From Acinetobacter calcoaceticus ANC 3811 (GTDB taxonomy: Bacteria; Pseudomonadota; Gammaproteobacteria; Pseudomonadales; Moraxellaceae), in NCBI RefSeq assembly GCF_000399665.1, contig NZ_KB976986.1, forward strand, positions 964,240-1,028,239: 64,000 nt of DNA, read 5' to 3'. The number at the start of each line of letters is the position of its first letter. Within the stretch, counting starts at the first letter, position 1. Positions 45,457-54,570 of the stretch are shown in pieces. Below the pieces are notes generated by a model. The model was not told the origin of the DNA. It saw only the letters and a program-made list of their open reading frames with translations, and made no database searches. Both the position numbers and the translations under genes were made by a program.

Positions 45457-47004
45457 ATGAATAAGCATATTGACGCTGAGTGGAAGTTTCCCGCAAAGAC
45501 GGCTTGGGCAATTTTTGCTGCCATGATTTTTGGCAACTTTATGGCGATTCTTGATATTCAGATTGTGGCGAGTTCTCTAAACGAAGTTCAAGCCGGCATG
45601 AGTGCAAGCCGCTATGAAGTGACTTGGGTGCAAACTGTTTATTTGATTGCCGAAATTATTGCAATTCCAATGTCGAGTATTGTCTCGCGAGTGCTTTCAA
45701 CACGGGTCTATTACACGATCTGTGCAATTGGCTTCACCATCAGTTCTTTACTTTGTGCGTTGGCATGGAACTTAGAGAGTTTACTGGTTTTCCGTGGCAT
45801 TCAAGGCTTTATGGGCGGTGGGATGATTCCAACCTCTATGACGGCATTGTACTTACTTTTCCCTGAACCAAAACGCTCATTGCCTTTGGTCATGTTTGGA
45901 ATGATCAGTACCTTAGGCCCAGCCATTGGCCCAACCATTGGCGGCTGGTTAACCAATAACTTCTCATGGCACTGGATGTTCCTGATTAATATCATTCCGG
46001 GCATTATCATTGCCACGGTGATCTATTCGGGTCCAAATATTGACCGTGCGAATCATTCACTCATCAAAAGCATGGACTGGTTTAGCCTCATTGGCATGGC
46101 GATGTTTTTGGGTGGGCTTGAATATTTCCTTGATGAAGGTGCACGGCACGACTGGCTTGCAGACACAGGTGTTCGGATCGCTTTCATGGTCTGTGTTGTG
46201 GGCGGCATGATCTTCTTCTCTAGAAGCTTTACCCAGCCTAAGCCATTGCTCGATTTATCAGTATTTAAGAATAAAAACTTCACCTTAAGTGCCATCACGA
46301 CTTTTGTGATTGGTATGGCGCTCTATGGTTTGGGTTACATGATTCCCGTGTTTCTGGGGCAAGTCCGTGAAATGAACAGTAGCCAAATTGGTCACGTCAT
46401 GATGGTGACAGGTATTGTCATGTTCTGCTTTGCGCCGTTTCTTGCGTGGCTCATTCCCAATTTTGATACCCGCAAAACTGTATTTATTGGAATGATTCTG
46501 GCTGGTTTTGGTGTGTGGCTCAATTCGCACCTCAGCATTCACAGCGATTATGACTTTATGTTCTGGCCGCAAATTTACCGTGGTATTGGTCTCATGATCT
46601 GCTTGATTGTGGTTTCGCATTTAGCCATGAGCACTTTGCCACTGAGTAAAGTTGCCGATGCCAGCGGTATTTATAACCTGATGCGCAATATTGGCGGAGC
46701 GGTTGGACTAGCGCTGATTAACTCCTCATTAGACTGGCTGACTGCGCTTCATGTTACCCAGATTAATCAGTCGATGACCCCGCAGAACTGGATCTTTACA
46801 GAAAGACTCGATCAGCTCACGGCGCAATATCAGGAAGTCGGCTCAAATGCACAGCAAATTGCGCTCAGCGTGATCTATCGTGACATTCATTTTCAAGCAC
46901 TTACATCTAGTTTTAATGATTTATTACGCATGCTCGCAATCATCATGTTTGTGACCGCCTTTTTAACCATCTTTATGGATCGGGGGAAGAAAATGAATAT
47001 GTAG
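45457..47004 (+). CDS. DHA2-family MFS exporter (EmrB-like)
   Basis: 515 aa with about 14 transmembrane helices. The DHA2 motif is 'VASSLNEVQAGMSASRYEVTWVQTVYLIAE' (in part), followed by 'FRGIQGFMGGGMIPTSMTALYLLFP' near TM4 and 'GPAIGPTIGGWLTNNFSWHWMFLINIIPG' (in part, motif C). Its GC content is visibly higher than flanking genes, especially 45800-46900. It probably moves the product of the adjacent GH3/GNAT enzymes rather than only drugs, given the shared gene run. Confidence 0.88.
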   Translation: MNKHIDAEWKFPAKTAWAIFAAMIFGNFMAILDIQIVASSLNEVQAGMSASRYEVTWVQTVYLIAEIIAIPMSSIVSRVLSTRVYYTICAIGFTISSLLCALAWNLESLLVFRGIQGFMGGGMIPTSMTALYLLFPEPKRSLPLVMFGMISTLGPAIGPTIGGWLTNNFSWHWMFLINIIPGIIIATVIYSGPNIDRANHSLIKSMDWFSLIGMAMFLGGLEYFLDEGARHDWLADTGVRIAFMVCVVGGMIFFSRSFTQPKPLLDLSVFKNKNFTLSAITTFVIGMALYGLGYMIPVFLGQVREMNSSQIGHVMMVTGIVMFCFAPFLAWLIPNFDTRKTVFIGMILAGFGVWLNSHLSIHSDYDFMFWPQIYRGIGLMICLIVVSHLAMSTLPLSKVADASGIYNLMRNIGGAVGLALINSSLDWLTALHVTQINQSMTPQNWIFTERLDQLTAQYQEVGSNAQQIALSVIYRDIHFQALTSSFNDLLRMLAIIMFVTAFLTIFMDRGKKMNM

Positions 47005-47159
47005 CTATTTAGAAATAAAGGGCAGCTTTCAAAGAATGAAAAACAATAGGGCATATCAAAACGTATCCCTTCATAGAAAAAGAACATTTTTATGAGTTTT
47101 CTTATATCGGTAGATGAGATCGGAAAACTCGCAAATTAGAGGTGGAAGGTTAAAGGATT

Positions 47160-47981
47160 ATGATTAATACAACGTATAAATTGATTTCAAAATTGAACCT
47201 GAAAAGCACGACTTATGGTCAATATTTTGAAAAAGAGCAAATCGATACAGAGCGATTAAAAGTGATGTATTCCATTTACGAACAGTATTATGAAAATACG
47301 AGATTTTCTATTTTCGTAGATGATTTTAAAAATAAAAGTGGTGCGATCTTAATTTTTGACTCGGAGACAGATGAGATTGTGGGGTTCTCAACCGTTGTTG
47401 TGCAGCACTTCTATTTAAACGGTAAAGACTACACAGTGTTATTTAGCGGTGATACGGTCATTTTGAAGAAGTTTTGGGGCACGCGTAGTCTGCAAAGTAC
47501 CATGCTCAAACTCATGATCAAGCTTCGAATCAAATATCCATTTAACGAACTCTATTGGCTACTCATTTCTAAAGGCTATAAGACCTACTTATTACTCGCC
47601 AATAACTATTATGTGTACTACCCAAACATTAAAGATGAAAATCAGCATCTCTCGGAAGTGGTTGAGCACTACTGTGAGAAATTCTTTGGCGAATATTATG
47701 ATAAAGATGCGGGCCTCTTAAATTTTGGAGATGACTATCAACCATTAAAAGGTGAAGTCGCACCGATTACTGCCGAAATGAGACAAAAGAACCCAAATAT
47801 TCATTTTTTTGAGCAGATGAATCCAACATGGAGTGCGGGAACAGAATTACCGTGTATTGGTCGATTAGGCTGGAAAGATCTTGCGCGTTTCCCAGTAAAG
47901 CTCATCACCAAACCCACGAGTAAGGGAAAGTTTGAAGCCTGTGTAACACATAAAACCAAACGTAGAGAGGCCATCCAATGA
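47160..47981 (+). CDS. Unknown protein, possible GNAT-like acyltransferase
   Basis: 273 aa. I do not recognise the family with certainty. 'GAILIFDSETDEIVGFSTVVVQHF' and the following 'LFSGDTVILKKFWGTRSLQSTMLKLMIKL' (in part) resemble the beta4-motif A order of GNAT folds. Rich in Tyr and Lys. Its stop overlaps the GH3 start by 4 bp, so the two are translationally coupled and probably act on the same molecule. It begins 155 bp after the MFS gene. Confidence 0.6.
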   Translation: MINTTYKLISKLNLKSTTYGQYFEKEQIDTERLKVMYSIYEQYYENTRFSIFVDDFKNKSGAILIFDSETDEIVGFSTVVVQHFYLNGKDYTVLFSGDTVILKKFWGTRSLQSTMLKLMIKLRIKYPFNELYWLLISKGYKTYLLLANNYYVYYPNIKDENQHLSEVVEHYCEKFFGEYYDKDAGLLNFGDDYQPLKGEVAPITAEMRQKNPNIHFFEQMNPTWSAGTELPCIGRLGWKDLARFPVKLITKPTSKGKFEACVTHKTKRREAIQ

Positions 47982-49564
47982 AATCTAATGAATGGCTAAC
48001 TCTTGGCTCACATCTTATTTTAAAAAAATGGTGTGATGCATCCGATCGTAATTTTCAAAAACAGTTTAATGCGTTAGAAGCGACACAACGTCAAATCCTG
48101 CATTCGATTTTACAGACCTCTACGTTTGCTAAAGATAAGAAAGTTCAAAACTATGAGCAGTTTGTAAAATCCTTTCCTGCGACACGTTATGGCGCATGGC
48201 GAGAAGACATTCAACGTTATCGCGAACAGAAACTTTCATTGTCTAGTAGTAAACTGGTTCGTTTTCAGCCGACCAGTGGGTCGAGTGAACAAATCAAGTT
48301 TATTCCATATACCAAACTGTTTTTAGATGAGCTTGACCATGCAATTGCGCCGTGGATGGCAAGTCTATACCGTAAATGCCCACAGCTTAGTTCGGGTACG
48401 CATTACTGGTCGGTGTCATGGTTACCTGAAAGTCAGCGTGAAGTTTTAAAAGATAAAAACCTAAATGATGATAGTGCGCTACTGGGTGTAGGTAAGCGAA
48501 TTTTATCTAAATTTACCCAAGCCGTTCCAAGTAATGTTGCTTTTGCAGCCAATGCCGATGATGCACTCTTTGCCACGATTTGCTATTTGGTGGCAAACCG
48601 TAACTTAGCCATGATCTCGGTGTGGAGTCCAACTTTTGCGTTGCAATTGCTTGAGCGTTTGGAGTTACTACAACAAGATGTGATTGAAGTTTTACAAAGT
48701 GGTTCATGGAGCAATCGTCAGGCTTCATTAAAAGAAGTGACTGCACCGCATAGTCCTGAAAGCGCTCAAGCCTTAATTGCAAGTTCAAACGGTGAACAGA
48801 TTGACTTTAAAAAGCTCTGGCCAAAGTTAAGTTTAGTGTCGAGTTGGGATACCGCAGGTTCAAAAGCTTGGGCAGAAAAATTACAAGAGAAATTACCCAG
48901 TGTTCAGTTTGAAGGAAAAGGTCTATGGGCGACGGAAGGTGTAGTCACGATTCCCTATAACGATCAATACCCGCTGGCGTATCAAAGTCACTTCTATGAA
49001 TTTGAATATTTAGAGGGTGAAAAACAAGGTCAAATCATTCCGTCGTGGCAGCTTAAACAAGGTGATGTGGTTAGCCCACTCATTACATCGGGTAATGGCT
49101 TGCTTCGTTACTGTATGGATGATTGTTTACGAGTCACTGGCTTTATAGAACAAATCCCGTGTTTTGAGTTCCAAGGCCGCCGTTTTGGTGTAGATCTGGT
49201 CGGTGAGAAACTCGCACCTGAAACTGCCCAGCAATTATTGTCACAGTTAAATGAAACCGAATCTAAAGCGATTTCTTTACTGGCGATTGATACCGAGCAA
49301 CACGTTAAACCATTTTATTGCGTGCTTTTTGAAGGCGAAATCCATCACAGCATTAACAATGAATATATCGACAGTATCTTGCGTCAAAACTTCCATTACG
49401 AACTTGCGCGGAACTTGGGACAGCTCGACCAACCTCAAATTCGTCAAGCCAATAATGGGTGGAATGCCTACAAAAAACTGGTCATGTTTGACGGCATTAT
49501 CGAAGGCAATATCAAGCCTGAGCCACTCAAGAAAGTTACCCTAAATAGTTTGGAACAACTATGA
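47978..49564 (+). CDS. GH3-family acyl-adenylating amide synthetase
   Basis: 528 aa. GH3 auxin-responsive-promoter family, firefly-luciferase-like adenylating fold: the ATP loop 'FQPTSGSSEQIKFIPYTK' (about 95-112), the aligned 'LWATEGVVTIPY' and the 'FQGRRFGVDLVGEKL' crossover region (about 395-410). Plant GH3 enzymes join auxin or jasmonate to amino acids through an acyl-AMP. Bacterial GH3 proteins are little studied. Coupled by 4-bp overlaps to the upstream unknown enzyme and the TolC gene. I infer amide formation in making an exported metabolite. Confidence 0.8.
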   Translation: MKSNEWLTLGSHLILKKWCDASDRNFQKQFNALEATQRQILHSILQTSTFAKDKKVQNYEQFVKSFPATRYGAWREDIQRYREQKLSLSSSKLVRFQPTSGSSEQIKFIPYTKLFLDELDHAIAPWMASLYRKCPQLSSGTHYWSVSWLPESQREVLKDKNLNDDSALLGVGKRILSKFTQAVPSNVAFAANADDALFATICYLVANRNLAMISVWSPTFALQLLERLELLQQDVIEVLQSGSWSNRQASLKEVTAPHSPESAQALIASSNGEQIDFKKLWPKLSLVSSWDTAGSKAWAEKLQEKLPSVQFEGKGLWATEGVVTIPYNDQYPLAYQSHFYEFEYLEGEKQGQIIPSWQLKQGDVVSPLITSGNGLLRYCMDDCLRVTGFIEQIPCFEFQGRRFGVDLVGEKLAPETAQQLLSQLNETESKAISLLAIDTEQHVKPFYCVLFEGEIHHSINNEYIDSILRQNFHYELARNLGQLDQPQIRQANNGWNAYKKLVMFDGIIEGNIKPEPLKKVTLNSLEQL

Positions 49565-50889
49565 AAGGGATGAAGCAATTTAATACTCGGTTTTTAACAC
49601 TTCGACACGCCTTGTATCTTGGCGTGTTGCTTGTGTCGAATACACATGCCATGACTCTAGACGAGGCTTTGTCAGCCAGTTTAAGACATGAAAGTCAGCT
49701 TGAGGTCAGCCGTTTAAGTGTGAACCAGTCGACTGCTATGCTTGAACAGGCCAAACAGCGTGATGGGCTTAAAGTCAATTTAGTCGGGCAACTTGACTAT
49801 GAAAGAATAGATACGCCTTCACAAGTCCTGTTTCCAACTGAAGGAAACCGTAAAGGTCGAAGTTTACAATTGCAGGCAGATTATCCGATTTATACCTCTG
49901 GACGACACCGTTTAGGAATAGATGTTGCCGAAAGCCAGCTCTCTGCACAAAACCAAGGACTATCTGACCAAAGATCGGAAACTATTTTAAATACTGTCAT
50001 GGTCTATACCGACGTATTAAAAAAGAAAGCCATTTTAGAACTTAGACAAAAGACTATGGCTAACTTACAACGGTCTTTATATGAATCGAAGCGCCGTTTT
50101 GATGTGGGTATGATTACCCGTGCGGACTTAGCACAGGTTTTGGCACAAGTTGCCCAAGGTCAAGCCGATATTACACAGGCTCAGTCTAATTTGACCGTAA
50201 GCGAAGCACAGTTTTATCAAGTAACGGGTGTAACGCCTGACAACCTTGTCGCGATTAAACAACTGCCAGTTATTCCCGCGAGCTTGGATGAAATTTTGGC
50301 GCAAACCAAAAACCATCCAGCTTTAATGCGTAGCAAATACGAAAAACAGGCTGCCGAGAAACAATATGCTTTAACTAAACGCGAACTCTGGCCTACGGTC
50401 ATGCTCACTAGCCGTGCCGGAAAGCAAGATGAAGCAAGCTATATTGGTTCTGAAAGTAATAACTATATGGTTGGGGTGCAGCTCAATGTACCGCTATACG
50501 ACGATGGTTTAAATCGGGCCAATGTCAAAAAAGCACAGGCCGATATCGATTTGGCGAACCAAAAAACGCGAAGTCTTGAACTAGATTTGAATAAGCGTAC
50601 ACGCACGAGCTACGCGCAGCTTCAAACCATTCGACAAAATAAAGAGGCATTGGCAAATGCCATAGAGGCTGCATCGATTGCCTTTGTTTACACACGTAAA
50701 GAGTTTGATGTTGGCACTAAAACCACATTTGATTTGCTGAATACCGAGCAGAAGTTACTTGATGTACAAACCCAGAAAACAGTGAATGACCAAGACGAAG
50801 TCGTGTTTGTCTATCAGTTACTCGACCAAATGGGGCGTTTAAATAATTTGGTGCCCGTACAGACCGCACAACAGGTGAATAATGAATGA
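49561..50889 (+). CDS. TolC-family outer-membrane channel
   Basis: 442 aa. A signal peptide ends near 'VSNTHAM' (about 30). Two repeated helical hairpins of the OEP/TolC family follow ('LYESKRRFDVGMITRADLAQVLAQVAQGQADI' and 'YTRKEFDVGTKTTFDLLNTEQKLLDVQ', each in part), with 'NVPLYDDGLNRANVKKAQAD' between them. It completes the tripartite pump with the EmrA/EmrB-like proteins of the same run. Its start overlaps the GH3 stop and its end overlaps the GNAT start. Confidence 0.88.
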   Translation: MKGMKQFNTRFLTLRHALYLGVLLVSNTHAMTLDEALSASLRHESQLEVSRLSVNQSTAMLEQAKQRDGLKVNLVGQLDYERIDTPSQVLFPTEGNRKGRSLQLQADYPIYTSGRHRLGIDVAESQLSAQNQGLSDQRSETILNTVMVYTDVLKKKAILELRQKTMANLQRSLYESKRRFDVGMITRADLAQVLAQVAQGQADITQAQSNLTVSEAQFYQVTGVTPDNLVAIKQLPVIPASLDEILAQTKNHPALMRSKYEKQAAEKQYALTKRELWPTVMLTSRAGKQDEASYIGSESNNYMVGVQLNVPLYDDGLNRANVKKAQADIDLANQKTRSLELDLNKRTRTSYAQLQTIRQNKEALANAIEAASIAFVYTRKEFDVGTKTTFDLLNTEQKLLDVQTQKTVNDQDEVVFVYQLLDQMGRLNNLVPVQTAQQVNNE

Positions 50890-52043
50890 AAACAAATCCA
50901 CCACTTGCTGACAATACCCTGATTACCCGAGAAGCAACTTTGGCAGACGATCAGGCTTTAAGAGATTTGATTGCCGTACCTATGACCACCAAAGGCATTC
51001 AAATTAGCTTTCAGCGTGAACCCAGTTATTTTCAAGCTTCCGACATTGTGTATCGGCATAAATTACATGTCGTGATTGAAGACACCGAGAGTCAGAAGCA
51101 TGTTGCTTGTTATAGCAATGGTCATCGCCCATGTTATGTCGATCGGAACGTTCAAAACTTACGATACGCGGGTGATTTACGTGTTGATCACAACTATCGT
51201 GGCAAATCACTGGTTAAGGTTTTAGCAAAGCATGTAAAACAAACCATGCATGAACCGAACTATAGTCAAATGATTATTTTTGATGATAACCACGCCGCGC
51301 GCGCTGCCATTCAAACGGGCAAAACAGGAATGCCCGATTATTATGATGAAGGACTCATTGAAACCTTAAGTCTGACCAACACAGGCATAAAACGAAAAAT
51401 CACGACTTTCTTAAAGCAAGCTAATCAGAGTGATCTTCAAGAGATTCGCACATGTGTTGCCGAAGCTCAGCATGTGGAAGCCATGAATCATTTTATTAGC
51501 GACATGGCCGAGTTTTATAACTTTATTCCTGCCTATAACTTTGAAGAACTGGCCCAAGGTCATCAGTATTTTTCAGGAATAAAACTCTCAGACTTTTCAC
51601 TTTACTTTAAGGGTGAAAAACTGGTGGGCATGTTTGGCTTATGGGATCAGCATAGTATTAAGCAAACTAAAATTTTGCATTACAGCTCAGTCATTGGAAT
51701 TTTTAGACCCGTTTATAACTTGTTGACTCCACTAACCAAAGGCATGCGCTTGCCTAAACTGGGTGACTCGATTAAGTACCATGTGTTACATACGCTTATG
51801 TGCCATCCACAAGATTTAGCTTTGCATCATAAAATGCTTGAAGATGCCTATAACAAGTCAAAACAGCAGGGCGTTGGTGTGGTGAGCTTTACGCTTTCAC
51901 ATAAAGACCCGCGCTATCAGTTAAACCAGTTTTATAAAGGTGAGCGTTTAACAGGAATGCATGGCTTTATTAGTTATGAAGGCGACCCACGACCACATTT
52001 TGATAAAAACTTGATTCCATATTTAGAAGTTGGACGTATCTAA
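50886..52043 (+). CDS. GNAT-family acetyltransferase, last gene of the export/biosynthesis block
   Basis: 385 aa, long for a GNAT. The N-terminal half contains an acetyl-CoA motif 'AGDLRVDHNYRGKSLVKVLAKHV' (about 98-120); the C-terminal half ('SFTLSHKDPRYQLNQFYKGERLTGMHGFISYEGD', in part) may be a second degenerate GNAT repeat. Its ATG overlaps the TolC stop. I infer that it acylates the small molecule made or conjugated by the GH3 enzyme. Confidence 0.75.
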   Translation: MKTNPPLADNTLITREATLADDQALRDLIAVPMTTKGIQISFQREPSYFQASDIVYRHKLHVVIEDTESQKHVACYSNGHRPCYVDRNVQNLRYAGDLRVDHNYRGKSLVKVLAKHVKQTMHEPNYSQMIIFDDNHAARAAIQTGKTGMPDYYDEGLIETLSLTNTGIKRKITTFLKQANQSDLQEIRTCVAEAQHVEAMNHFISDMAEFYNFIPAYNFEELAQGHQYFSGIKLSDFSLYFKGEKLVGMFGLWDQHSIKQTKILHYSSVIGIFRPVYNLLTPLTKGMRLPKLGDSIKYHVLHTLMCHPQDLALHHKMLEDAYNKSKQQGVGVVSFTLSHKDPRYQLNQFYKGERLTGMHGFISYEGDPRPHFDKNLIPYLEVGRI

Positions 52044-52084
52044 CTTCGAGATAGGTTCGCCGTAGATCATAAATGCGCAAAAAA

Positions 52085-52135
52085 TTGCTCAATTCTTAAG
52101 TCAGTTAAATAGGGTTGAGCAAAAATCTTTTTTTT
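52085..52135 (+). terminator. Probable terminator of the export/biosynthesis block
   Basis: TTGCTCAA (52085-52092) / TTGAGCAA (52115-52122) 8-bp inverted repeat with a 22-nt loop, then a T8 run. The arms match the half-sites near the hipA-like gene at 61827-61927, which may be coincidence. Confidence 0.55.
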
Positions 52136-52212
52136 ACATGATAAATCTTGATTGCGTTACAAAATCAAATTGATCGTCTTATATTTTATAATACCTAGCT
52201 AATTCGACCTTT

Positions 52213-52653
52213 TCATTCCAACCTATCTTGCGCTGTTGAAACAATTAACATGGTTTGAAGGTAATAATCTACACGCGGGTGATTATTGTCCTTATGTGAG
52301 TTATGCGCGTTAAAGGCTGCATCATGAAGTTTTACGACTCGAGCGATCGGATTCGAACTACAACGAATTAAATATTCTTCGCGTGTTTCAGTTTCCCGTT
52401 TAGTTAATGCATCTACTGCATCACGGACTTCTTTTCCGAATAAGCTTTCGATTTTATCTAGCGTAAGAGGCGTGTCTTCAACACTATCGTGTAGAAGGGC
52501 GGTAATAATATAGACTTGTGAAAATCGATGCTTAATTAATGAATTGACCACACCTTTAATATGGTACTCAAAGTAATCATGAGAACCATACTTTTGACCT
52601 TTATGAGATTCTTTTGACAATTTCTCTGCTAATTCAACTTCATTTTGAGTCAT
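52213..52653 (-). CDS. Small HD-domain (RelA/SpoT-type) hydrolase
   Basis: 146 aa. The metal-binding HD pattern is 'LLHDSVEDTPLTLD' (HDxxED, about 53-58) with an upstream His in 'FEYHIKGVV' and Asp in 'VVKLHDAAFNAH' (cf. KLxDxxxN). This is the hydrolase half of RelA/SpoT without a synthetase domain, similar to small alarmone hydrolases (MESH1-like). It could degrade (p)ppGpp or a related nucleotide. It is a single gene; its neighbour on the left converges and the next cassette is divergent. Confidence 0.78.
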   Translation of the reverse strand: MTQNEVELAEKLSKESHKGQKYGSHDYFEYHIKGVVNSLIKHRFSQVYIITALLHDSVEDTPLTLDKIESLFGKEVRDAVDALTKRETETREEYLIRCSSNPIARVVKLHDAAFNAHNSHKDNNHPRVDYYLQTMLIVSTAQDRLE

Positions 52654-52949
52654 TTTTTGCTCTTATCACTTTAAGTATATGACACGGCCTAATGTGTGAG
52701 ATTGGTCGCTTAAGTAATAAGTTTATACTGAATAGCCACTCATAAAAACACTTCTTAATAAGAGTAATCACTCATTTTTATTTATTCATTCTTCGTTGAT
52801 ATGAGCCAATCTAGACCTTAAGTTTTTGAAATTTTAAACTTTAACTTAATGATATAAGGGTAGATTAGAAATATTACTTAAGAATTTCCTTAATTATGTA
52901 ATTAAATGAAAAATAATAACTATTTAAGTATTTTCTAGCCAATTTCACA
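52654..52949. other. Intergenic region before the second C4-like cassette
   Basis: No gene seen. From about 52878 it becomes homologous to 12524-12593 upstream of the first cassette, so the duplicated unit includes ~70 bp ahead of the promoter. Confidence 0.5.
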
Positions 52950-52978
52950 TTGACACTTCAAATATTGGAGATTACCAT
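52950..52978 (+). promoter_or_regulatory. Sigma-70 promoter of the second C4-like RNA
   Basis: TTGACA (52950-52955), 17-bp spacer, TACCAT (52973-52978), identical hexamers and spacing to 12594-12622. Its transcript now runs into the IS element after ~120 nt. Confidence 0.82.
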
Positions 52979-52982
52979 TTGC

Positions 52983-53101
52983 GGGCTGGCCTACATCGCC
53001 AGTCGGTTTTAGCAGACCGTTTTTTCGACCGCATCAGGATTATTTCTTCTGAGGAATAGTTTTGTGTGAGCATCTCCTCGTTCCCTCCCGTTGCGGTAGG
53101 A
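52983..53101 (+). ncRNA. C4-like RNA copy 2, 5' part (interrupted by the IS)
   Basis: Contains P1 (GGCTGGC/GCCAGTC), P2 (CGGTT/GACCG, with a U-G in place of copy 1's C-G) and P3 (ATTTCT/AGGAAT versus ATTCCT/AGGAGT in copy 1, still paired). It ends in the 5' strand of the closing helix, GGTAGGA, where the IS enters. The 3' part is 54571-54651. Confidence 0.72.
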
Positions 53102-53131
53102 TGATCTGACCCCATAAAGTTGGACAGTTAA

Positions 53132-54046
53132 TTAAGCAGTTTTTAAAAACTGCTTTCTATATTGTACAGGGGATAAACCCTGTAACTTCACCTTGATTCT
53201 CTCATGATTATAATAATGAATGTACTCTTGTATCGTTTTCTCTAATTCATCAATTGTTTGAAATTTTTCACCATGAAAGCACTCCGATTTTAATATTCCA
53301 AAGAAGCTTTCTATTACAGCATTATCTAAACAATTTCCCTTACGAGACATACTCTGAATTAAGCCATGTTGCTTTAATTGCTGTTGGTAATGAGCCATTT
53401 GATATTGCCAACCTTGATCCGAGTGAAGTATTGGTTTCTCATGTCGCTTAAGTTTAGCCAAAGCATGAATGAGCATCTCTTTGACTAACTCATAATTGAG
53501 TTTGCGCTGGATTCTGAATGTAATAATTTCCCCATTAAATAAATCTATAATTGGGGATAGATAAAGTTTTTCCCCATTCACATTAAATTCCGTTACATCA
53601 GTTGCCCATTTCTGGTTGGGACGATTTGCTTTAAATTGCCGTTGTAAAATGTTATTAGCCACCATCCCGACACAACCACTCTTATATGAGCGATATTTTA
53701 ATGCTCTAATACGCGATTTAAGCCCCATCGTTTTCATGAGGCGATATACACACTTATGGTTGATGATTATTCCTGTACTTTTCAGGGCAAGAGTAATTCT
53801 ACGATAGCCATAGCATCCTTTATGCTTGTGATATATAGACTTAATCTTCTGTTTTAACTCAGTATATTTATCATTGGAGCGTAGAGCTTTGATGTGGTAG
53901 AAATAAGTACTACGGGCTATCTTGGCAATACTAAGTAATAGCTTTAATGGATAAATTTGCCTTAATTCTGAAATAACTTGAACACTGTCTGCGGTAGAAA
54001 TTGAACTTAAGTACGCTGCTTCAGTTTTAAGGCTTTTAGCTTTTTT
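53132..54046 (-). CDS. IS3-family OrfB transposase (DDE integrase), expressed by -1 frameshift
   Basis: Read in the -1 frame from the slippery site the frame is open for ~304 codons (AAA AAA GCT AAA AGC...). An internal ATG at 53737 gives only the C-terminal 201 residues. HTH_21-like region 'KGCYGYRRITLALKSTG' precedes the rve core, with catalytic Asp in 'WATDVTEF', Asp in 'LHSDQGWQY' and Glu in 'AVIESFFGILKSE'. It makes the catalytic part of the OrfAB transposase. It is intact, ending 'YRKQFLKTA'. Confidence 0.88.
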   Translation of the reverse strand, partial: KKAKSLKTEAAYLSSISTADSVQVISELRQIYPLKLLLSIAKIARSTYFYHIKALRSNDKYTELKQKIKSIYHKHKGCYGYRRITLALKSTGIIINHKCVYRLMKTMGLKSRIRALKYRSYKSGCVGMVANNILQRQFKANRPNQKWATDVTEFNVNGEKLYLSPIIDLFNGEIITFRIQRKLNYELVKEMLIHALAKLKRHEKPILHSDQGWQYQMAHYQQQLKQHGLIQSMSRKGNCLDNAVIESFFGILKSECFHGEKFQTIDELEKTIQEYIHYYNHERIKVKLQGLSPVQYRKQFLKTA

Positions 54047-54516
54047 AAAAAAGCGACCTCTGCGCGTAAAGCTGTAAGTTCATCAATGAGCTCCTGTTGA
54101 GACTTTTCTTTATCATCTCTTGTTGGTTTCACTGTTTTAGTTTTATCTTGTTTAGTCATATTGGTATAAGTCCGTTTAGTATTAAACCCAGCAATCCCTT
54201 CTTTATGATACTGGGCTAGCCATCTTCTTAGAATTGACGTCCCACTCAGATTTAACCGCCTTCTGACTTCTCTTACAGGTACCTTATCAAGAAGCATTTG
54301 TATCGCATTGATTTTAAATTCTGGAGAATAATAAGTTTTTTTAATTTTAACATTAAGTCCATCAGCACCATGTGCCTTATAGTTTTCAATCCATAACCGG
54401 ATGGTTTGGAGATCTACATTAAACTCTTTGGAAAGGATTTTATAGCCTTTACTCCCATCTAAATAGGCCTGAATTACTTTTAGTTTTAACTCTTTTGAAT
54501 GCTTTGGAACTGGCAT
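54007..54516 (-). CDS. IS3-family OrfA (DNA-binding HTH protein)
   Basis: 169 aa. It has two HTH segments ('GYKILSKEFNVDLQTIRLWI' and 'VREVRRRLNLSGTSILRRWL') and a Leu-zipper-like end 'LIDELTALRAEVAFLKKLKA'. The frameshift heptamer A AAA AAG is at 54040-54046 on the minus strand, where ribosomes slip to OrfB. The IS150-type OrfA length is normal. Confidence 0.9.
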   Translation of the reverse strand: MPVPKHSKELKLKVIQAYLDGSKGYKILSKEFNVDLQTIRLWIENYKAHGADGLNVKIKKTYYSPEFKINAIQMLLDKVPVREVRRRLNLSGTSILRRWLAQYHKEGIAGFNTKRTYTNMTKQDKTKTVKPTRDDKEKSQQELIDELTALRAEVAFLKKLKALKLKQRT

Positions 54517-54570
54517 TGGATATACACCTTATAAGTTTAAAAAGTCTAACTTATGGGGTACAGTTCAGGA

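Larger units (their letters stand above)
53102..54567 (-). mobile_element. Complete IS3-family (IS150-group) insertion sequence, 1466 bp
   Basis: Ends are imperfect inverted repeats, TGATCTGACCCCATAAAGTT at the left and TGAACTGTACCCCATAAGTT reading in from the right. Flanking GGA (53099-53101 and 54568-54570) is a 3-bp target duplication. Removing the IS plus one GGA restores a continuous C4-like element that aligns with 12628-12815, which fixes the boundaries. It encodes orfA and orfB with an A6G slippery site and all DDE residues, so it may still be active. I cannot name the ISfinder entry. Confidence 0.92.

Noticed and set aside
6182..47004. Recent duplication of the EmrA/EmrB-like pairs
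   Set aside because: The proteins at 6182-8841 and 44364-47004 share only family-level motifs and have different lengths and contexts; they are separate lineages.
52085..52135. HipB-type operator at the end of the GNAT gene
   Set aside because: The inverted repeat is followed by T8 and sits between convergent genes, so a terminator explains it better, though the matching arms are noted.
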